64,000 nt of DNA from Pseudarthrobacter sp. NIBRBAC000502770. Lineage in GTDB: Bacteria > Actinomycetota > Actinomycetes > Actinomycetales > Micrococcaceae. The translations under genes and the position numbers were made by a program. This document shows, in pieces, positions 1 through 8,816 of this stretch. Under the pieces are notes generated by a model. The model was not told the DNA's origin. It searched no databases and worked only from the letters and a program-made list of their open reading frames with translations. The stretch lies in the NCBI RefSeq assembly GCF_006517815.1, contig NZ_CP041198.1, forward strand, positions 372,001 through 436,000, written 5' to 3'. How positions within the stretch are numbered: the stretch's first letter is position 1; every line of letters starts with the position of its first letter.

Positions 1-122
1 CATCCCTCGTGGGGGTGTGCCGGCGTCGTACTTTGGTCAACGGAATTTGTCTATCGCCGACCTGCCTGTGTCGCCTTGGAAAGGCGGTGCGGCCAAAGCC
101 GCTGGTGAAGCGTCCGCTGGTG

Positions 123-749
123 CTACGCGGGAAGCTGGATGACCTGTCCCGCGAACACGAGGTTCGGATCCGAGATGGTGTCCAGGTTGGCGTCGGCAAG
201 GTGCTGCCACCCACCCTGGATGCCCAGCTTCTGCGCAACGATGCTCAGGGTGTCCCCGGCCTGCAGGGTGTACGTCTCGCCGCTGAGCGGAACCGAGGTT
301 GCGTGCCGCGGCGCGGGGGCCTGCCTGACCGGAGCGTTCTGGACCGGCGCGCTCTTAGCCTGGGTGCTCTGCACCGGTACGCTCTGGACCGGTGCTCCGC
401 CGCCGCCGCTCAGTCCCAGCTGCGACGAGCAGGACGGCCAGGCACCCCAGCCCTGGGAAGCCTGAACCCGCTCGGCTACAGCGATTTGCTGTTCACGGCT
501 GGCGTTTTCGGGGGAGCCCGTTCCGCCATACGCGGACCAGGTGCTGGAGGTGAACTGCAGGCCACCGGAGAAGCCGTTGCCCGTGTTGGTGGACCAGTTG
601 CCACCGCTCTCGCACTGCGCGAGTGCGTCCCACGTGGACGTGGGGGTAGCTGCGTTGGCCGCCGTGGCGGAAAGGGCCAAACCTGCCGCGGAGACGGCGG
701 CCAGGGTGACTCCGCGGCGCGCGGCAGTACGGAATTTGGTGTTTTTCAT
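123..749 (-). CDS. Secreted Rpf-like transglycosylase with LysM domain
   Basis: Predicted 208-aa exported peptidoglycan-cleaving enzyme of the resuscitation-promoting factor type. The start at 749 (MKNTKF) is chosen because AGGAG lies 10 nt upstream and a signal peptide follows directly: twin Arg, a hydrophobic stretch, and a likely cut after ATAANA near residue 33. Next comes the Rpf/transglycosylase-like fold ([15 protein letters not shown], with the usual catalytic Glu in CESGG), a Gln/Pro/Ala/Val linker, and a C-terminal LysM ([17 protein letters not shown]). The family acts on cell-wall glycan and promotes regrowth of dormant actinobacteria. It is single-cistron. Upstream ATGs in the same frame lack a signal-peptide context and are rejected. 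Confidence 0.88.
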   Translation of the reverse strand: MKNTKFRTAARRGVTLAAVSAAGLALSATAANAATPTSTWDALAQCESGGNWSTNTGNGFSGGLQFTSSTWSAYGGTGSPENASREQQIAVAERVQASQGWGAWPSCSSQLGLSGGGGAPVQSVPVQSTQAKSAPVQNAPVRQAPAPRHATSVPLSGETYTLQAGDTLSIVAQKLGIQGGWQHLADANLDTISDPNLVFAGQVIQLPA

Positions 750-1084
750 GATGGTGATGCTCCTGAAGGCCACCAGCGCTGGTTCCGTCCCCGGAGATCG
801 TCGCGCCACTGCCCGCCCCTGACGAATAGAGGTCACTGTCGGTGGCTGCCGCTGGGCAGTTCTGGTGAAGGCAGCACCGGGCAATCAAGTCGCCCGCCGA
901 ACGGGCATGTATTTCACGCTAAGACATCGTCTGGGCGTTATCAAATCGAGATTCCGCCGGCGCGCTGGGGATGGGCCCTCGCATAGGTAGCCACCACCGC
1001 GCCGGTGTGCGTTCAGGAGCGCGGGCGGACTGCCTCCGCGAGTGCGGACGGGCGCGAATCGCGCGGGGGCACTATTCTGTCCCG

Positions 1085-2146
1085 ATGGACAACTTTTCCG
1101 GCGGCAGCGCCATGCCCGAAACCGAGACGGACTCCGTGGAACCCGCGGTACCCGCCAAGCCCCTTCCGGTGGCCGAACTTCACCTGCACATCGAAGGCAC
1201 GCTGCAGCCCGAACTCATCTTTGCCCTGGCTGAACGCAACGGCATTGAACTGCCCTACTCGGGCCTGGACGAGCTCCGCGAAAAGTATGAGTTCACCGAT
1301 CTGCAGTCCTTCCTGGACCTCTACTACGCCAACATGGCCGTGCTGCGCACCGAGCAGGACTTCGCGGACATGACGCGGGCGTACCTTGAACGGGCTGCCG
1401 CCGCGGGCGTCCGGCACGCGGAGATCATGATGGACCCGCAGGCGCACCTCTCCCGCGGGATTTCCTTGGAGGCGTGCGTCAGCGGTGTCGCCTCGGTGCT
1501 GGCAACCTCGGAGGACGAATTCGGCATCTCCACCATCCTCATTGCGGCGTTCCTGCGTGACCTGCCGGAGGAGTCAGCGCTGGAAGTCCTGGACCAGCTG
1601 CTGGCCATGGATGCCCCCATCGGCGCCATTGGGCTGGACTCGGCAGAGGTGGGAAACCCGCCCTCCAAGTTTGAGCGGCTGTACGCGAAAGCGCGTGAAG
1701 CAGGCCTGCGGCTGACGGCGCACGCAGGGGAGGAGGGCCCGGCGTCGTACATTTACGAAGCCCTGGACATCCTGGGTGTGGAGCGGATCGACCATGGCAT
1801 CCGCTGCATGGATGATCCGGAGCTGGTGGAGCGTCTGGTGGACGCGCGCGTTCCGTTGACGGTGTGCCCACTGTCCAACGTCCGGCTCCGTGCCGTTGAC
1901 ACCCTCGCTGACCATCCGTTGCCCGCCATGCTGGCCGCAGGACTAAACGTGTCAGTCAACTCAGACGATCCCGCCTACTTTGGCGGCTACGTGGATGACA
2001 ACTTTGCCCAGCTCACCGCGGTGTTCGAGCTGTCCGATTTCGACAAGGCGCGGCTGGCAGCGAACTCCATCCACTCTTCCTTCGCAACGGAGGAGCGGAA
2101 GGCGGAGCTGGTGGCGGAATTGAACGGCAGGGAAGTAGCCGACTGA
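1085..2146 (+). CDS. add: Adenosine/adenine deaminase family protein
   Basis: A 353-aa metal-dependent purine deaminase acting in cytosolic purine salvage. Zinc-binding HLHIEG lies near residues 33-38, HAGEE near 212, RIDHG near 235 and SVNSDDPAYFGG near 290, giving the complete His/Glu/Asp catalytic set. The CPLSNVRLR and SDDPAYFGG wording resembles the AAH1/PA0148 adenine deaminase branch more than classical adenosine deaminase, so adenine may be the preferred substrate; this is inferred from motif memory. ATG at 1085 and ATG at 1112 are both possible and neither has a strong ribosome site. The gene is monocistronic. Confidence 0.88.
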   Translation: MDNFSGGSAMPETETDSVEPAVPAKPLPVAELHLHIEGTLQPELIFALAERNGIELPYSGLDELREKYEFTDLQSFLDLYYANMAVLRTEQDFADMTRAYLERAAAAGVRHAEIMMDPQAHLSRGISLEACVSGVASVLATSEDEFGISTILIAAFLRDLPEESALEVLDQLLAMDAPIGAIGLDSAEVGNPPSKFERLYAKAREAGLRLTAHAGEEGPASYIYEALDILGVERIDHGIRCMDDPELVERLVDARVPLTVCPLSNVRLRAVDTLADHPLPAMLAAGLNVSVNSDDPAYFGGYVDDNFAQLTAVFELSDFDKARLAANSIHSSFATEERKAELVAELNGREVAD

Positions 2147-2155
2147 CAGCTGCGG

Positions 2156-2189
2156 TACCGGGCGCAACAGCCGGTCTTTCCGCCCGGTA
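2156..2189 (+). terminator. Hairpin after the deaminase gene
   Basis: TACCGGGCG (2156-2164) pairs perfectly with CGCCCGGTA (2181-2189), forming a 9-bp stem 10 nt after the deaminase stop codon. There is no T-tract, so its terminator role is inferred from position. The rest of 2190-2407 holds no supported gene. Confidence 0.45.
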
Positions 2190-2407
2190 AACTAGGTGCC
2201 GCAGGCGTGTCTGGGGAGTGCAGGGCAGCACCCGTGTCAGCGCTTGAGGGTTATGCAGACAGCCCTTACCCGAGACCTCCGCCTCACTTGCGGCACCATC
2301 CGCTTCATAGTCGGTCACGACACGCAGAGTTAACCAATTAAAGTCGCGCGATTTAATGGGCAGTTGGCAAGATGCCTAAGACCGATCGCTTTTATATAAG
2401 GGGAATC

Positions 2408-3328
2408 ATGGCCAAGTCCACCGCAGAAAACACCTACCTTCGACTCAAGACCGTCCTGGATGTCCTGACCGAAGGCGTGTGGTCCGGCGATGCACTGAAT
2501 GCGGGCCAGGTCCTGGCGGAAGCAACCGCCCGGGTACCGTTCAACGACCATGAGTCCGAGCTCCTCAGCGGCGGAATCCCGCGCGGACACAAGACCCTCA
2601 CCTCGGCCACCGCCAAACTGGTCAAGGCGGGCTGGCTGGTTAAGGGCCGCTCGGGCTGGACCATCACCGAGGACGGTATGCGGGCCACGGTCGCCTTCCC
2701 TGATGCGGACTCCTTCGCGGCCGCGCTCGACGCCGGCACTCCCGTCCCTGCCGACACCCCGGTTCCCACGGCTCCCGCAGGTTTCGTCCGGCCGGTCTCC
2801 GCCGCTGCGGCAACACTGGAGGTTCCGGCGAAGGCGGAGGCTCCGAAGAAGACCACCCGCAAAGCCTCCGCCAAGAAGGCGGCCTCCGTTGTGGGCAAGG
2901 CAGCCAAGGCACTCGAGGACGCCGTTGAGCCCGTGGTTGCAGCCGTCCGCAAGAAGGCCCCTGCGAAGGACACGGCCGGAACGCGTGCTGCCGCCGAGCC
3001 GCTGGAGGGCCCTGACGTCGAAACGCTGCCGCAGCCCGAGGCCGTGGCACTGGCCGGCGATTTCAACACCATCCTGGGTGCGCCGGAGAACTGGGCACCG
3101 CAGTACGACGAAGCACAGATGGAATTCGACTTCCTGGACCAGCTGTGGAAGAAGAGCGCCGAACTGCCGGCAGGCTACTACACGTTCAAGATCGCCCTTA
3201 ACCGCTCCTGGACCGAGAACTACGGTGCCTTCGGCACCTTCGACGGACCCAACCACGAGCTGCACCACACCGGCGGCACGGTCACCATCCGTTACAACCA
3301 CGCCACCCGCGATATCACCATCAACTAA
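2408..3328 (+). CDS. Winged-helix protein fused to a C-terminal X25-like carbohydrate-binding domain
   Basis: A 306-aa protein with no signal peptide. The ATG at 2408 follows AAGGGG. Residues 1-95 look like a winged helix ([20 protein letters not shown], then GWTITEDG). Residues 125-205 form a Lys/Ala/Pro-rich linker resembling basic nucleoid-protein tails. Residues 213-306 ([17 protein letters not shown], ending [21 protein letters not shown]) match the X25 beta-sandwich seen in pullulanases. X25 domains normally sit in extracellular amylases, so its presence in a cytosolic DNA-binding-type protein is unusual. It could sense or bind glycogen; that function is a guess. The gene stands alone between the deaminase and acylphosphatase genes. 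Confidence 0.75.
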   Translation: MAKSTAENTYLRLKTVLDVLTEGVWSGDALNAGQVLAEATARVPFNDHESELLSGGIPRGHKTLTSATAKLVKAGWLVKGRSGWTITEDGMRATVAFPDADSFAAALDAGTPVPADTPVPTAPAGFVRPVSAAAATLEVPAKAEAPKKTTRKASAKKAASVVGKAAKALEDAVEPVVAAVRKKAPAKDTAGTRAAAEPLEGPDVETLPQPEAVALAGDFNTILGAPENWAPQYDEAQMEFDFLDQLWKKSAELPAGYYTFKIALNRSWTENYGAFGTFDGPNHELHHTGGTVTIRYNHATRDITIN

Positions 3329-3331
3329 CCG

Positions 3332-3359
3332 GCCTGCAACCCCTTCTTGGGTCGCAGGC
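3332..3359 (+). terminator. Hairpin between the X25-domain gene and acyP
   Basis: GCCTGC and ACCC (3332-3342) pair with GGGT and GCAGGC (3349-3359), with a single A/C mismatch and a 6-nt loop. It lies just past the stop codon at 3328. No T-tract follows, so a terminator role is inferred. Confidence 0.45.
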
Positions 3360-3431
3360 GCCCGTCCCATGGCATTACGGCGGCGGTCACTGCGACCCGA
3401 TGGGGGCAGCACGGTTTGGGAGAGGAACAGC

Positions 3432-3758
3432 ATGGGCAGGCACGCAGGGTCTCCGCACGATCCAGCGCGGGGCGGTTCTGCGCAGGACACTGTCAGGCTG
3501 GACGCCAGGGTCTTCGGCATGGTCCAGGGTGTGGGTTTCCGCTACTGGACCATGGGCACGGCGGAGGAGCTTGGATTGTCAGGTGAGGTAAGCAACCTCG
3601 ACGACGGTTCAGTTCGGGTGATTGCCGAAGGCGCCGAACCGCAGGTCAAGAAACTGCTGGACTGGCTCAAATCGGACCGGACCCCCGGCCGGGTGGAGCG
3701 GGTCGAGTCTGACTTTTCAGCTGCCCGGGGGACTTTCAACAGATTCCGGGCCCACTGA
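3432..3758 (+). CDS. acyP: Acylphosphatase
   Basis: A 108-aa cytosolic enzyme that hydrolyses carboxyl-phosphate bonds of acylphosphates. The signature [10 protein letters not shown] (substrate-binding Arg) is followed by [14 protein letters not shown], which supplies the catalytic Asn, giving the complete acylphosphatase fold. Roughly 16 residues before the core are non-conserved, so the protein is slightly longer than the usual 90-95 aa. ATG 3432 is preceded by a GAGAGGAAC purine run. The gene ends 22 nt before the convergent nuclease-helicase gene. Confidence 0.93.
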   Translation: MGRHAGSPHDPARGGSAQDTVRLDARVFGMVQGVGFRYWTMGTAEELGLSGEVSNLDDGSVRVIAEGAEPQVKKLLDWLKSDRTPGRVERVESDFSAARGTFNRFRAH

Positions 3759-3780
3759 CCGGCGCTTGCCGCAGGTGCGG

Positions 3781-6700
3781 CTACTCCCGCGGGCTGAGCC
3801 CGATGAAGGCACCGAGTTCCTCCAGCGCCGCTGGCTTGTGCGGCATATAGCTGGTGAGCTCGGGGGAGCGGACAATCACGGCACGCCATTGTCCGCGCGA
3901 CACGGCCACATTGATGCGGTTCCGGTTCAGCAGGAACTCAGCTCCACGCGGAGCCTCAGCCACTGCCGAACAGGCCATGGAAACCAGCACCACCGGAGCT
4001 TCCTGGCCCTGGAACTTGTCCACCGTGCCCAGCCGCACCTCCGGCAGCCCTGCCTCGGCCAAATGTTTGCGGATCAGATGGACCTGCGCGTTGTAGGCAG
4101 CGACCACCAGCAGGTCCTGCTGCTCGAGCGGGCGGGACTCAGAGTCCGCGCCCGGCGTCCATTTCAGGCCGAGATGGCGGCGCGCCTGCCGGACCACTTC
4201 CTCTGCTTCTTCCCGCGAGGCAGTGGCATTGCCGCTGTGATCAACGAAGACCGTTTCCACTCCAGGCGGCAGCCCCTCGAGCTGGCGAAGCGATGCAGCA
4301 GGAGCAGAGTGCAGCTTTCCTTCATAGCTGAGGTTGGATACCGCCCGGCACAGGTCCGGATGCATCCGCCAGGTATCTGCCAGGAAATACCCGAGGCTTG
4401 AAGGCAGGGTGGCGTGGCCGGCGGCCAGCCAGCCCAGCGCTGACTCATCCACGGGTTCGGGGTGCGTGCCCTGGGTGACCTGCGGAAGCTGTTGCGGGTC
4501 GCCCAGCAGGAGCAGCCGCTTGGCTGCCACAGAGACCGCCAGGGTGTTGGCGAGGGAGAACTGGCCCGCCTCGTCAATGACCAGCAGATCCAGTGACCCG
4601 GACGGGACTTCCTTGCCCGTCATAGTCCAGGCAGTGCCGCCGACCAGGCAGCCGGAAGGCGACTCAAGGAGGCGGGCCACGTCGCCTTCCGATGTGAGGC
4701 CCCAGGGAACGTGATGTGGCGCGGCCAATTTCTTGGCCACCGCGTGCGGATCCACTCCGCCGGTTTCGATGGCTCGGCAGAGCAGGTTTTCCACCACGTT
4801 GTGCGACTGCGCCACCACGCCAACCTTCCATCCGCGGGCCACGAGCCTGGCGATAACGTGGGCGCCTACGAAGGTCTTGCCTGTCCCCGGCGGGCCCTGG
4901 ACGGCCAGGTAGGAGTGGTCCAAATCCTGCAAGGACTCCGTAATGGCCCCGGCGTAGTCGGCAGCGCCATCCCCGCCGTGCAGCACCTCCGCGGGACCCG
5001 GCCTGGAACGAAAACGCGGTGGCAGTTTGCGTAGGATGTCCAGGCCCGGCTGGGCTGGAAGGACCGGGGCAGAAGCCCCCACCGTCCGGGCTATTTCCGC
5101 GATGGCTGCTTCAATACTGGCGGTGGCCAGGGGCTGGTCCTCGGTCAGGGCCACGGGCAGTTGCGGGTAGGCGCCCACCTTTCCGGTCTCCCGCTCCGCA
5201 ATGGTGACCAGGTGTTCCGGGCTGTCCGGCGCCGCCTCAAGCTCACTGATCCTGGTCCCGAACGTGAAAGCCCTTGTTCGGGGCGCGGCCTGCGGGTCAG
5301 CCATCCCATCAGGCCCGGGTGCGTCATACAGCTGGCACCAGCTGGAGCCGGGGCGGAAATCGGAACCCTCTGCCATAGTGCCCCGGAGCTTCAGGACGCG
5401 CGTGCGCATCCGTTCCCGGGGCTTGGCCAGAGCCCAGTCTGAGACCACTTCCGCGGAGGACACGATGAACACGTTCCGTTGGTCGGCCCAGGTGTCCAGT
5501 GGCGCCTCGACCCGGTCGAAGTGTTGCCACCAAAACTGCTTGCGCTCCCGCCGGTGGTATCCGGTGGCGGCTGCCACCATGGCGAGGGCCCTCTCATCAT
5601 CGGTCCAGGGCCGGTCATCGGGAAGGCTGGCCAAGTACTCCCGCAGCTGCGTCTCTTCCTGGGTTTCCCCGGGCCCCCGCCTGACGCCGTCCTCGCCTTC
5701 CCCTCCGGCGGCCATCACTTCCATGGGTGGCCCGTTGGCGGCGACCGCTCCGCCACCGGTTCCGTCTTTCTGCGCCCGCGGTGCGATTTCGAGCAGCCAG
5801 TCCCGGAGCCGAAGGGTGGAGAGGCAGTCGTAGTGGTTGTAGTCGGAGATGGAAGCCAGGATTGTGGCGGCTTCCTCATGCCGTCCGGCGTCACGCGCGG
5901 CGCAGTAGGCGGCGTAGGCCACCACGGAGGCGCCGGCATCCTTGACGTCGCCGGACCGAAGGTTGTCTCCCATGTAGAGCGGTTCGAGCTTCTTGATGGA
6001 GTAGGAGGCCTCTGAGATGCGGATCGAGTGCCGGACGGTGGCATACAGGTCCACCAGCAGGCCCTGCCTCAGCCAGTCATCCACCGTGTCCTCGCCGGCC
6101 TGGTGGGCCAGGGACAGGTTCCGCAACGCAGTTTTTTCGTAGGCAGCGTAGTGGTAGACATGCATGTCCGGGTAGACGGCACGGCGTTTCTCGACGTACT
6201 CCAGGAAATCCAGGAAGGCGCGGCGTTCCCCGGACCGGGAGTGCGCCCAGAACGGCCGGAACACCGGGTCACCGGCGGCACCCGGCACCGGAGCTTCGAC
6301 GACGCCAAAGAGGTACTCGATGCCCCACGCGCCCGTGGCCGGATCCTGCCATAGCGGATCGCCCTCGAAGTCGAAGAAGATGTCACCGTCGCTGGGGGCA
6401 GGAAGCGAGCCGATGGCATTGTCCGGCAGCACGCTGAAAGACACTGTATGCGGCTGTCCATCCTTCGTGAACGTCCGGGACCCTGCGGTTTGATCCAGGC
6501 CGAGCTGCATCCGCGCCTGGGCACGGAGCCTGGCCACCGAGTTCCTTGCCTCGCCGGCTGGCATCGCAGCCAGTTCGTCGATGGTGGTGATGCCGGTCCC
6601 GTGCAGTTTCCGCCGCTGGACCACCGACATGCCCGCCACCATCAGGAGATCCCTGTGGAGCTGCACCTGTTCCGCGCAGTAGTCGCAGCGTCCGCAGTGC

Positions 6701-7431
6701 ACGACGCCGGGCTGTTGCCACTCCACTGTGCCGTAACCGGCGCGGTGGCTGGTTGTGAGGTGGCGGAAGCGCCGGCGTCGTTCCCGGAAGACGGGCAGCA
6801 GGTCCGGCAGCGAATGGCTGCTCCGCAGCCAGTCCTCACCTACCCGCGTTCCAAGGACCAGCGTGACGACGGGGGAGGGGTCCAACCCCATCCCCAGGAG
6901 TTGATCGCCGTAGGCGGCCAGCTGCAGCAGTGCCCCAACTTTGGCGTGACGGGCAAGTTTGGTGTCCCAAACCTCGTAGCGGCCCGGGTTGCCGGTGCCC
7001 GCAGCCTCGTTGACCAGGAAGTCGGCGTAGCCGAGGAACTCGCCGTCGAAAAACGTCGCCTGAAAGACCACATCTGCTCCGGAGCGGAGGGCGAGCTCGG
7101 TTTCCGCGTGCTTTGCCTGCAGCTCCCCGCGCAGGTTCTGGCCACGTTCGAGGGAGTAGACCCCTGCGCCGCGGCTCGCGTCCCACTTACCGTACTGGGC
7201 CACCAGGCTGGCGAGCACGGTCTGCTCGTGTTGGTCGCCCAACTCGCCGGCGCGCTTCTGCATCTCGTCAGTTGGGAACTCTGCCTTGGGAGCACGGCCC
7301 AGCTTTTCGTCCAGGATCCGGAGCGTGCGGTACTCACATTCGGAGGCCGCCACAAGGTCGCTGGCGGAGAAGACCAGGTCCGGCGGCGCGTCGGACCCGG
7401 CATGATGACCGGCAGCGTCCAGCAGAAACAC
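3781..7431 (-). CDS. TM0106-family RecB-like nuclease fused to a superfamily 1 DNA helicase
   Basis: A 1216-aa two-domain protein. The N-terminal third is a RecB/Cas4-like nuclease: DFLV, then YEVWDTKLAR near residues 155-165, then a cysteine cluster HCGRCDYC near 245 that may bind an Fe-S cluster. A middle region (DIFFDFEGDPLW) resembles a DnaQ-like fold. The C-terminal part is a UPF1/DNA2-like helicase with Walker A GPPGTGKTF near 845, Walker B LLVIDEAGQ near 953, GDPQQLPQV near 977, DKFQGQEAPVV near 1140 and NVAVSRG near 1180. Such proteins are usually assigned to DNA repair or processing, without a defined pathway. It is monocistronic, and all motifs look intact. Confidence 0.88.
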   Translation of the reverse strand: MFLLDAAGHHAGSDAPPDLVFSASDLVAASECEYRTLRILDEKLGRAPKAEFPTDEMQKRAGELGDQHEQTVLASLVAQYGKWDASRGAGVYSLERGQNLRGELQAKHAETELALRSGADVVFQATFFDGEFLGYADFLVNEAAGTGNPGRYEVWDTKLARHAKVGALLQLAAYGDQLLGMGLDPSPVVTLVLGTRVGEDWLRSSHSLPDLLPVFRERRRRFRHLTTSHRAGYGTVEWQQPGVVHCGRCDYCAEQVQLHRDLLMVAGMSVVQRRKLHGTGITTIDELAAMPAGEARNSVARLRAQARMQLGLDQTAGSRTFTKDGQPHTVSFSVLPDNAIGSLPAPSDGDIFFDFEGDPLWQDPATGAWGIEYLFGVVEAPVPGAAGDPVFRPFWAHSRSGERRAFLDFLEYVEKRRAVYPDMHVYHYAAYEKTALRNLSLAHQAGEDTVDDWLRQGLLVDLYATVRHSIRISEASYSIKKLEPLYMGDNLRSGDVKDAGASVVAYAAYCAARDAGRHEEAATILASISDYNHYDCLSTLRLRDWLLEIAPRAQKDGTGGGAVAANGPPMEVMAAGGEGEDGVRRGPGETQEETQLREYLASLPDDRPWTDDERALAMVAAATGYHRRERKQFWWQHFDRVEAPLDTWADQRNVFIVSSAEVVSDWALAKPRERMRTRVLKLRGTMAEGSDFRPGSSWCQLYDAPGPDGMADPQAAPRTRAFTFGTRISELEAAPDSPEHLVTIAERETGKVGAYPQLPVALTEDQPLATASIEAAIAEIARTVGASAPVLPAQPGLDILRKLPPRFRSRPGPAEVLHGGDGAADYAGAITESLQDLDHSYLAVQGPPGTGKTFVGAHVIARLVARGWKVGVVAQSHNVVENLLCRAIETGGVDPHAVAKKLAAPHHVPWGLTSEGDVARLLESPSGCLVGGTAWTMTGKEVPSGSLDLLVIDEAGQFSLANTLAVSVAAKRLLLLGDPQQLPQVTQGTHPEPVDESALGWLAAGHATLPSSLGYFLADTWRMHPDLCRAVSNLSYEGKLHSAPAASLRQLEGLPPGVETVFVDHSGNATASREEAEEVVRQARRHLGLKWTPGADSESRPLEQQDLLVVAAYNAQVHLIRKHLAEAGLPEVRLGTVDKFQGQEAPVVLVSMACSAVAEAPRGAEFLLNRNRINVAVSRGQWRAVIVRSPELTSYMPHKPAALEELGAFIGLSPRE

Positions 7432-7576
7432 GGGGCCTCCCCAACTGTTTGCGGGCCCGGAGTCGGTTCCCCCGGCCTGGAATCAAACCTAGCAAGCGGG
7501 ACTGACAAACACTCCTGTAAGCCTTGGGACGATTCAGATCAGGCACATTTCAAGGTCCCGAACTGGGCCGGTAACC

Positions 7577-8779
7577 TCAGCCCTCGGCCGCGGCGGCCCG
7601 CACCTGGGCCTTGTCGTGCTCGTCATGGGCTTTCCGGATCAGGTCCATGAACTCGGTTTCATGGCGGACCAGCCGCTTGTACTTCTCGGGAAGCTTCCGG
7701 ATCTGGTCCTCCTCACGGACCATCTTGGCGAAGATCTTGTCCCGCTCCGCCATGTCCGTTTCGTAGTTGAGGTCCACGTACTCGGTGGCGTGCCGCCTCG
7801 CCCCCGATACCGCGTTCTTGGCCTTGCCCTTGGGGCTGAAGACCGAAGCGAGGATGGTCACCACCAGCACCCCGAGGATCACGCTGAGTGACAGGCCGGT
7901 GCTGACTTCCACCACGTTGACATGCCCGCCGTCGTTAATGAAGGGCAGCGTGTTTTCGTGCAGGGCGTGCAGGATGAGCTTCACGCCGATGAACCCCAGG
8001 ATGGCGGCAAGGCCGTAGGAGAGGAAGATCAGCCGGTCCAGCAGGCCGTCGATCAGGAAGAACAGCTGCCGCAGGCCCATCAGCGAGAACGCCGTGGCAG
8101 TGAAGACAACAAAGACGTTCTGGGTCAGCCCGAAAATTGCCGGGATGGAGTCCAGGGCAAACAGGATGTCAGTACCGCCGATGGCCACCATGACCAGCAG
8201 CATAGGCGTCAGGACCCGCTTGCCGTTCTCCACCGTGAACAGTTTGTCGCCATCGTAATGTTCCGAGGCGGGCAGCAGTTTCTTGGCGAGCCGGACCACC
8301 AGCCCGTCGGAGTCGTCGTCGTGGTCGTCCGGTTTGAGCAGGTTTCCCGCCGTAACCAGCAGGATGAGCCCAAAGATGTAAAACACCCAGGCGAAGCTGT
8401 TGATCAGCGCCGCACCCAGGAAGATGAAGGCCGTACGGGCAATAAGGGAGAAGACGATGCCGAAGAGCAGCACCTTCTGCTGGTCAGCCCGCGGCACCTT
8501 GAAGCTGGCCATGATGATCAGGAACACGAAAAGGTTGTCCACGGACAGGGCCTTCTCCGTGACGTAGCCGGCGAAGTACTCGGTGCCCATGTCGGATCCG
8601 CCGAACACAAGCACAACCAGCCCAAAGAGCACCGCGATGGTCACGTAGATGGCGGACCAGGTGGCTGATTCCTTGAGTGAGGGGGTGTGGGCCTTACGGA
8701 CGTGGAAGAAAAAGTCGAAGGCCAGCAGCGCAACGATCGCCGCGATGGTCAGGGTCCAGGCATAAGCAGGTACGTCCAC
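7577..8779 (-). CDS. TerC-family integral membrane protein
   Basis: A 400-aa inner-membrane protein with about nine hydrophobic helices. It has the TerC signature (KALSVDNLFVFLII, with an acidic residue inside a helix, and ALDSIPAIFGLT) and a charged cytosolic C-terminal tail of about 70 residues. The family includes Alx and TerC, linked to manganese export and metal or tellurite stress. It lies 37 nt downstream of recQ on the same strand, so it may be co-transcribed. The gap holds only a small GGGG-TGTA-CCCC hairpin. No yybP-ykoY riboswitch could fit there. Confidence 0.9.
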   Translation of the reverse strand: MDVPAYAWTLTIAAIVALLAFDFFFHVRKAHTPSLKESATWSAIYVTIAVLFGLVVLVFGGSDMGTEYFAGYVTEKALSVDNLFVFLIIMASFKVPRADQQKVLLFGIVFSLIARTAFIFLGAALINSFAWVFYIFGLILLVTAGNLLKPDDHDDDSDGLVVRLAKKLLPASEHYDGDKLFTVENGKRVLTPMLLVMVAIGGTDILFALDSIPAIFGLTQNVFVVFTATAFSLMGLRQLFFLIDGLLDRLIFLSYGLAAILGFIGVKLILHALHENTLPFINDGGHVNVVEVSTGLSLSVILGVLVVTILASVFSPKGKAKNAVSGARRHATEYVDLNYETDMAERDKIFAKMVREEDQIRKLPEKYKRLVRHETEFMDLIRKAHDEHDKAQVRAAAAEG

Positions 8780-8816
8780 GCGGCGGGCCTTTCGTTGGGG
8801 TGTACCCCCAGCCTAC

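Noticed and set aside
1..122. A gene at the left window edge
   Set aside because: No start with a ribosome site and no recognisable protein; frames here are shadows extending into the Rpf-like gene.
2330..3520. A 396-codon minus-strand frame across the X25-domain and acylphosphatase genes
   Set aside because: Antisense shadow of two genes with intact domains on the plus strand.
8780..8816. A yybP-ykoY manganese riboswitch upstream of TerC
   Set aside because: Only 37 nt separate recQ and the TerC gene, too short for that motif.
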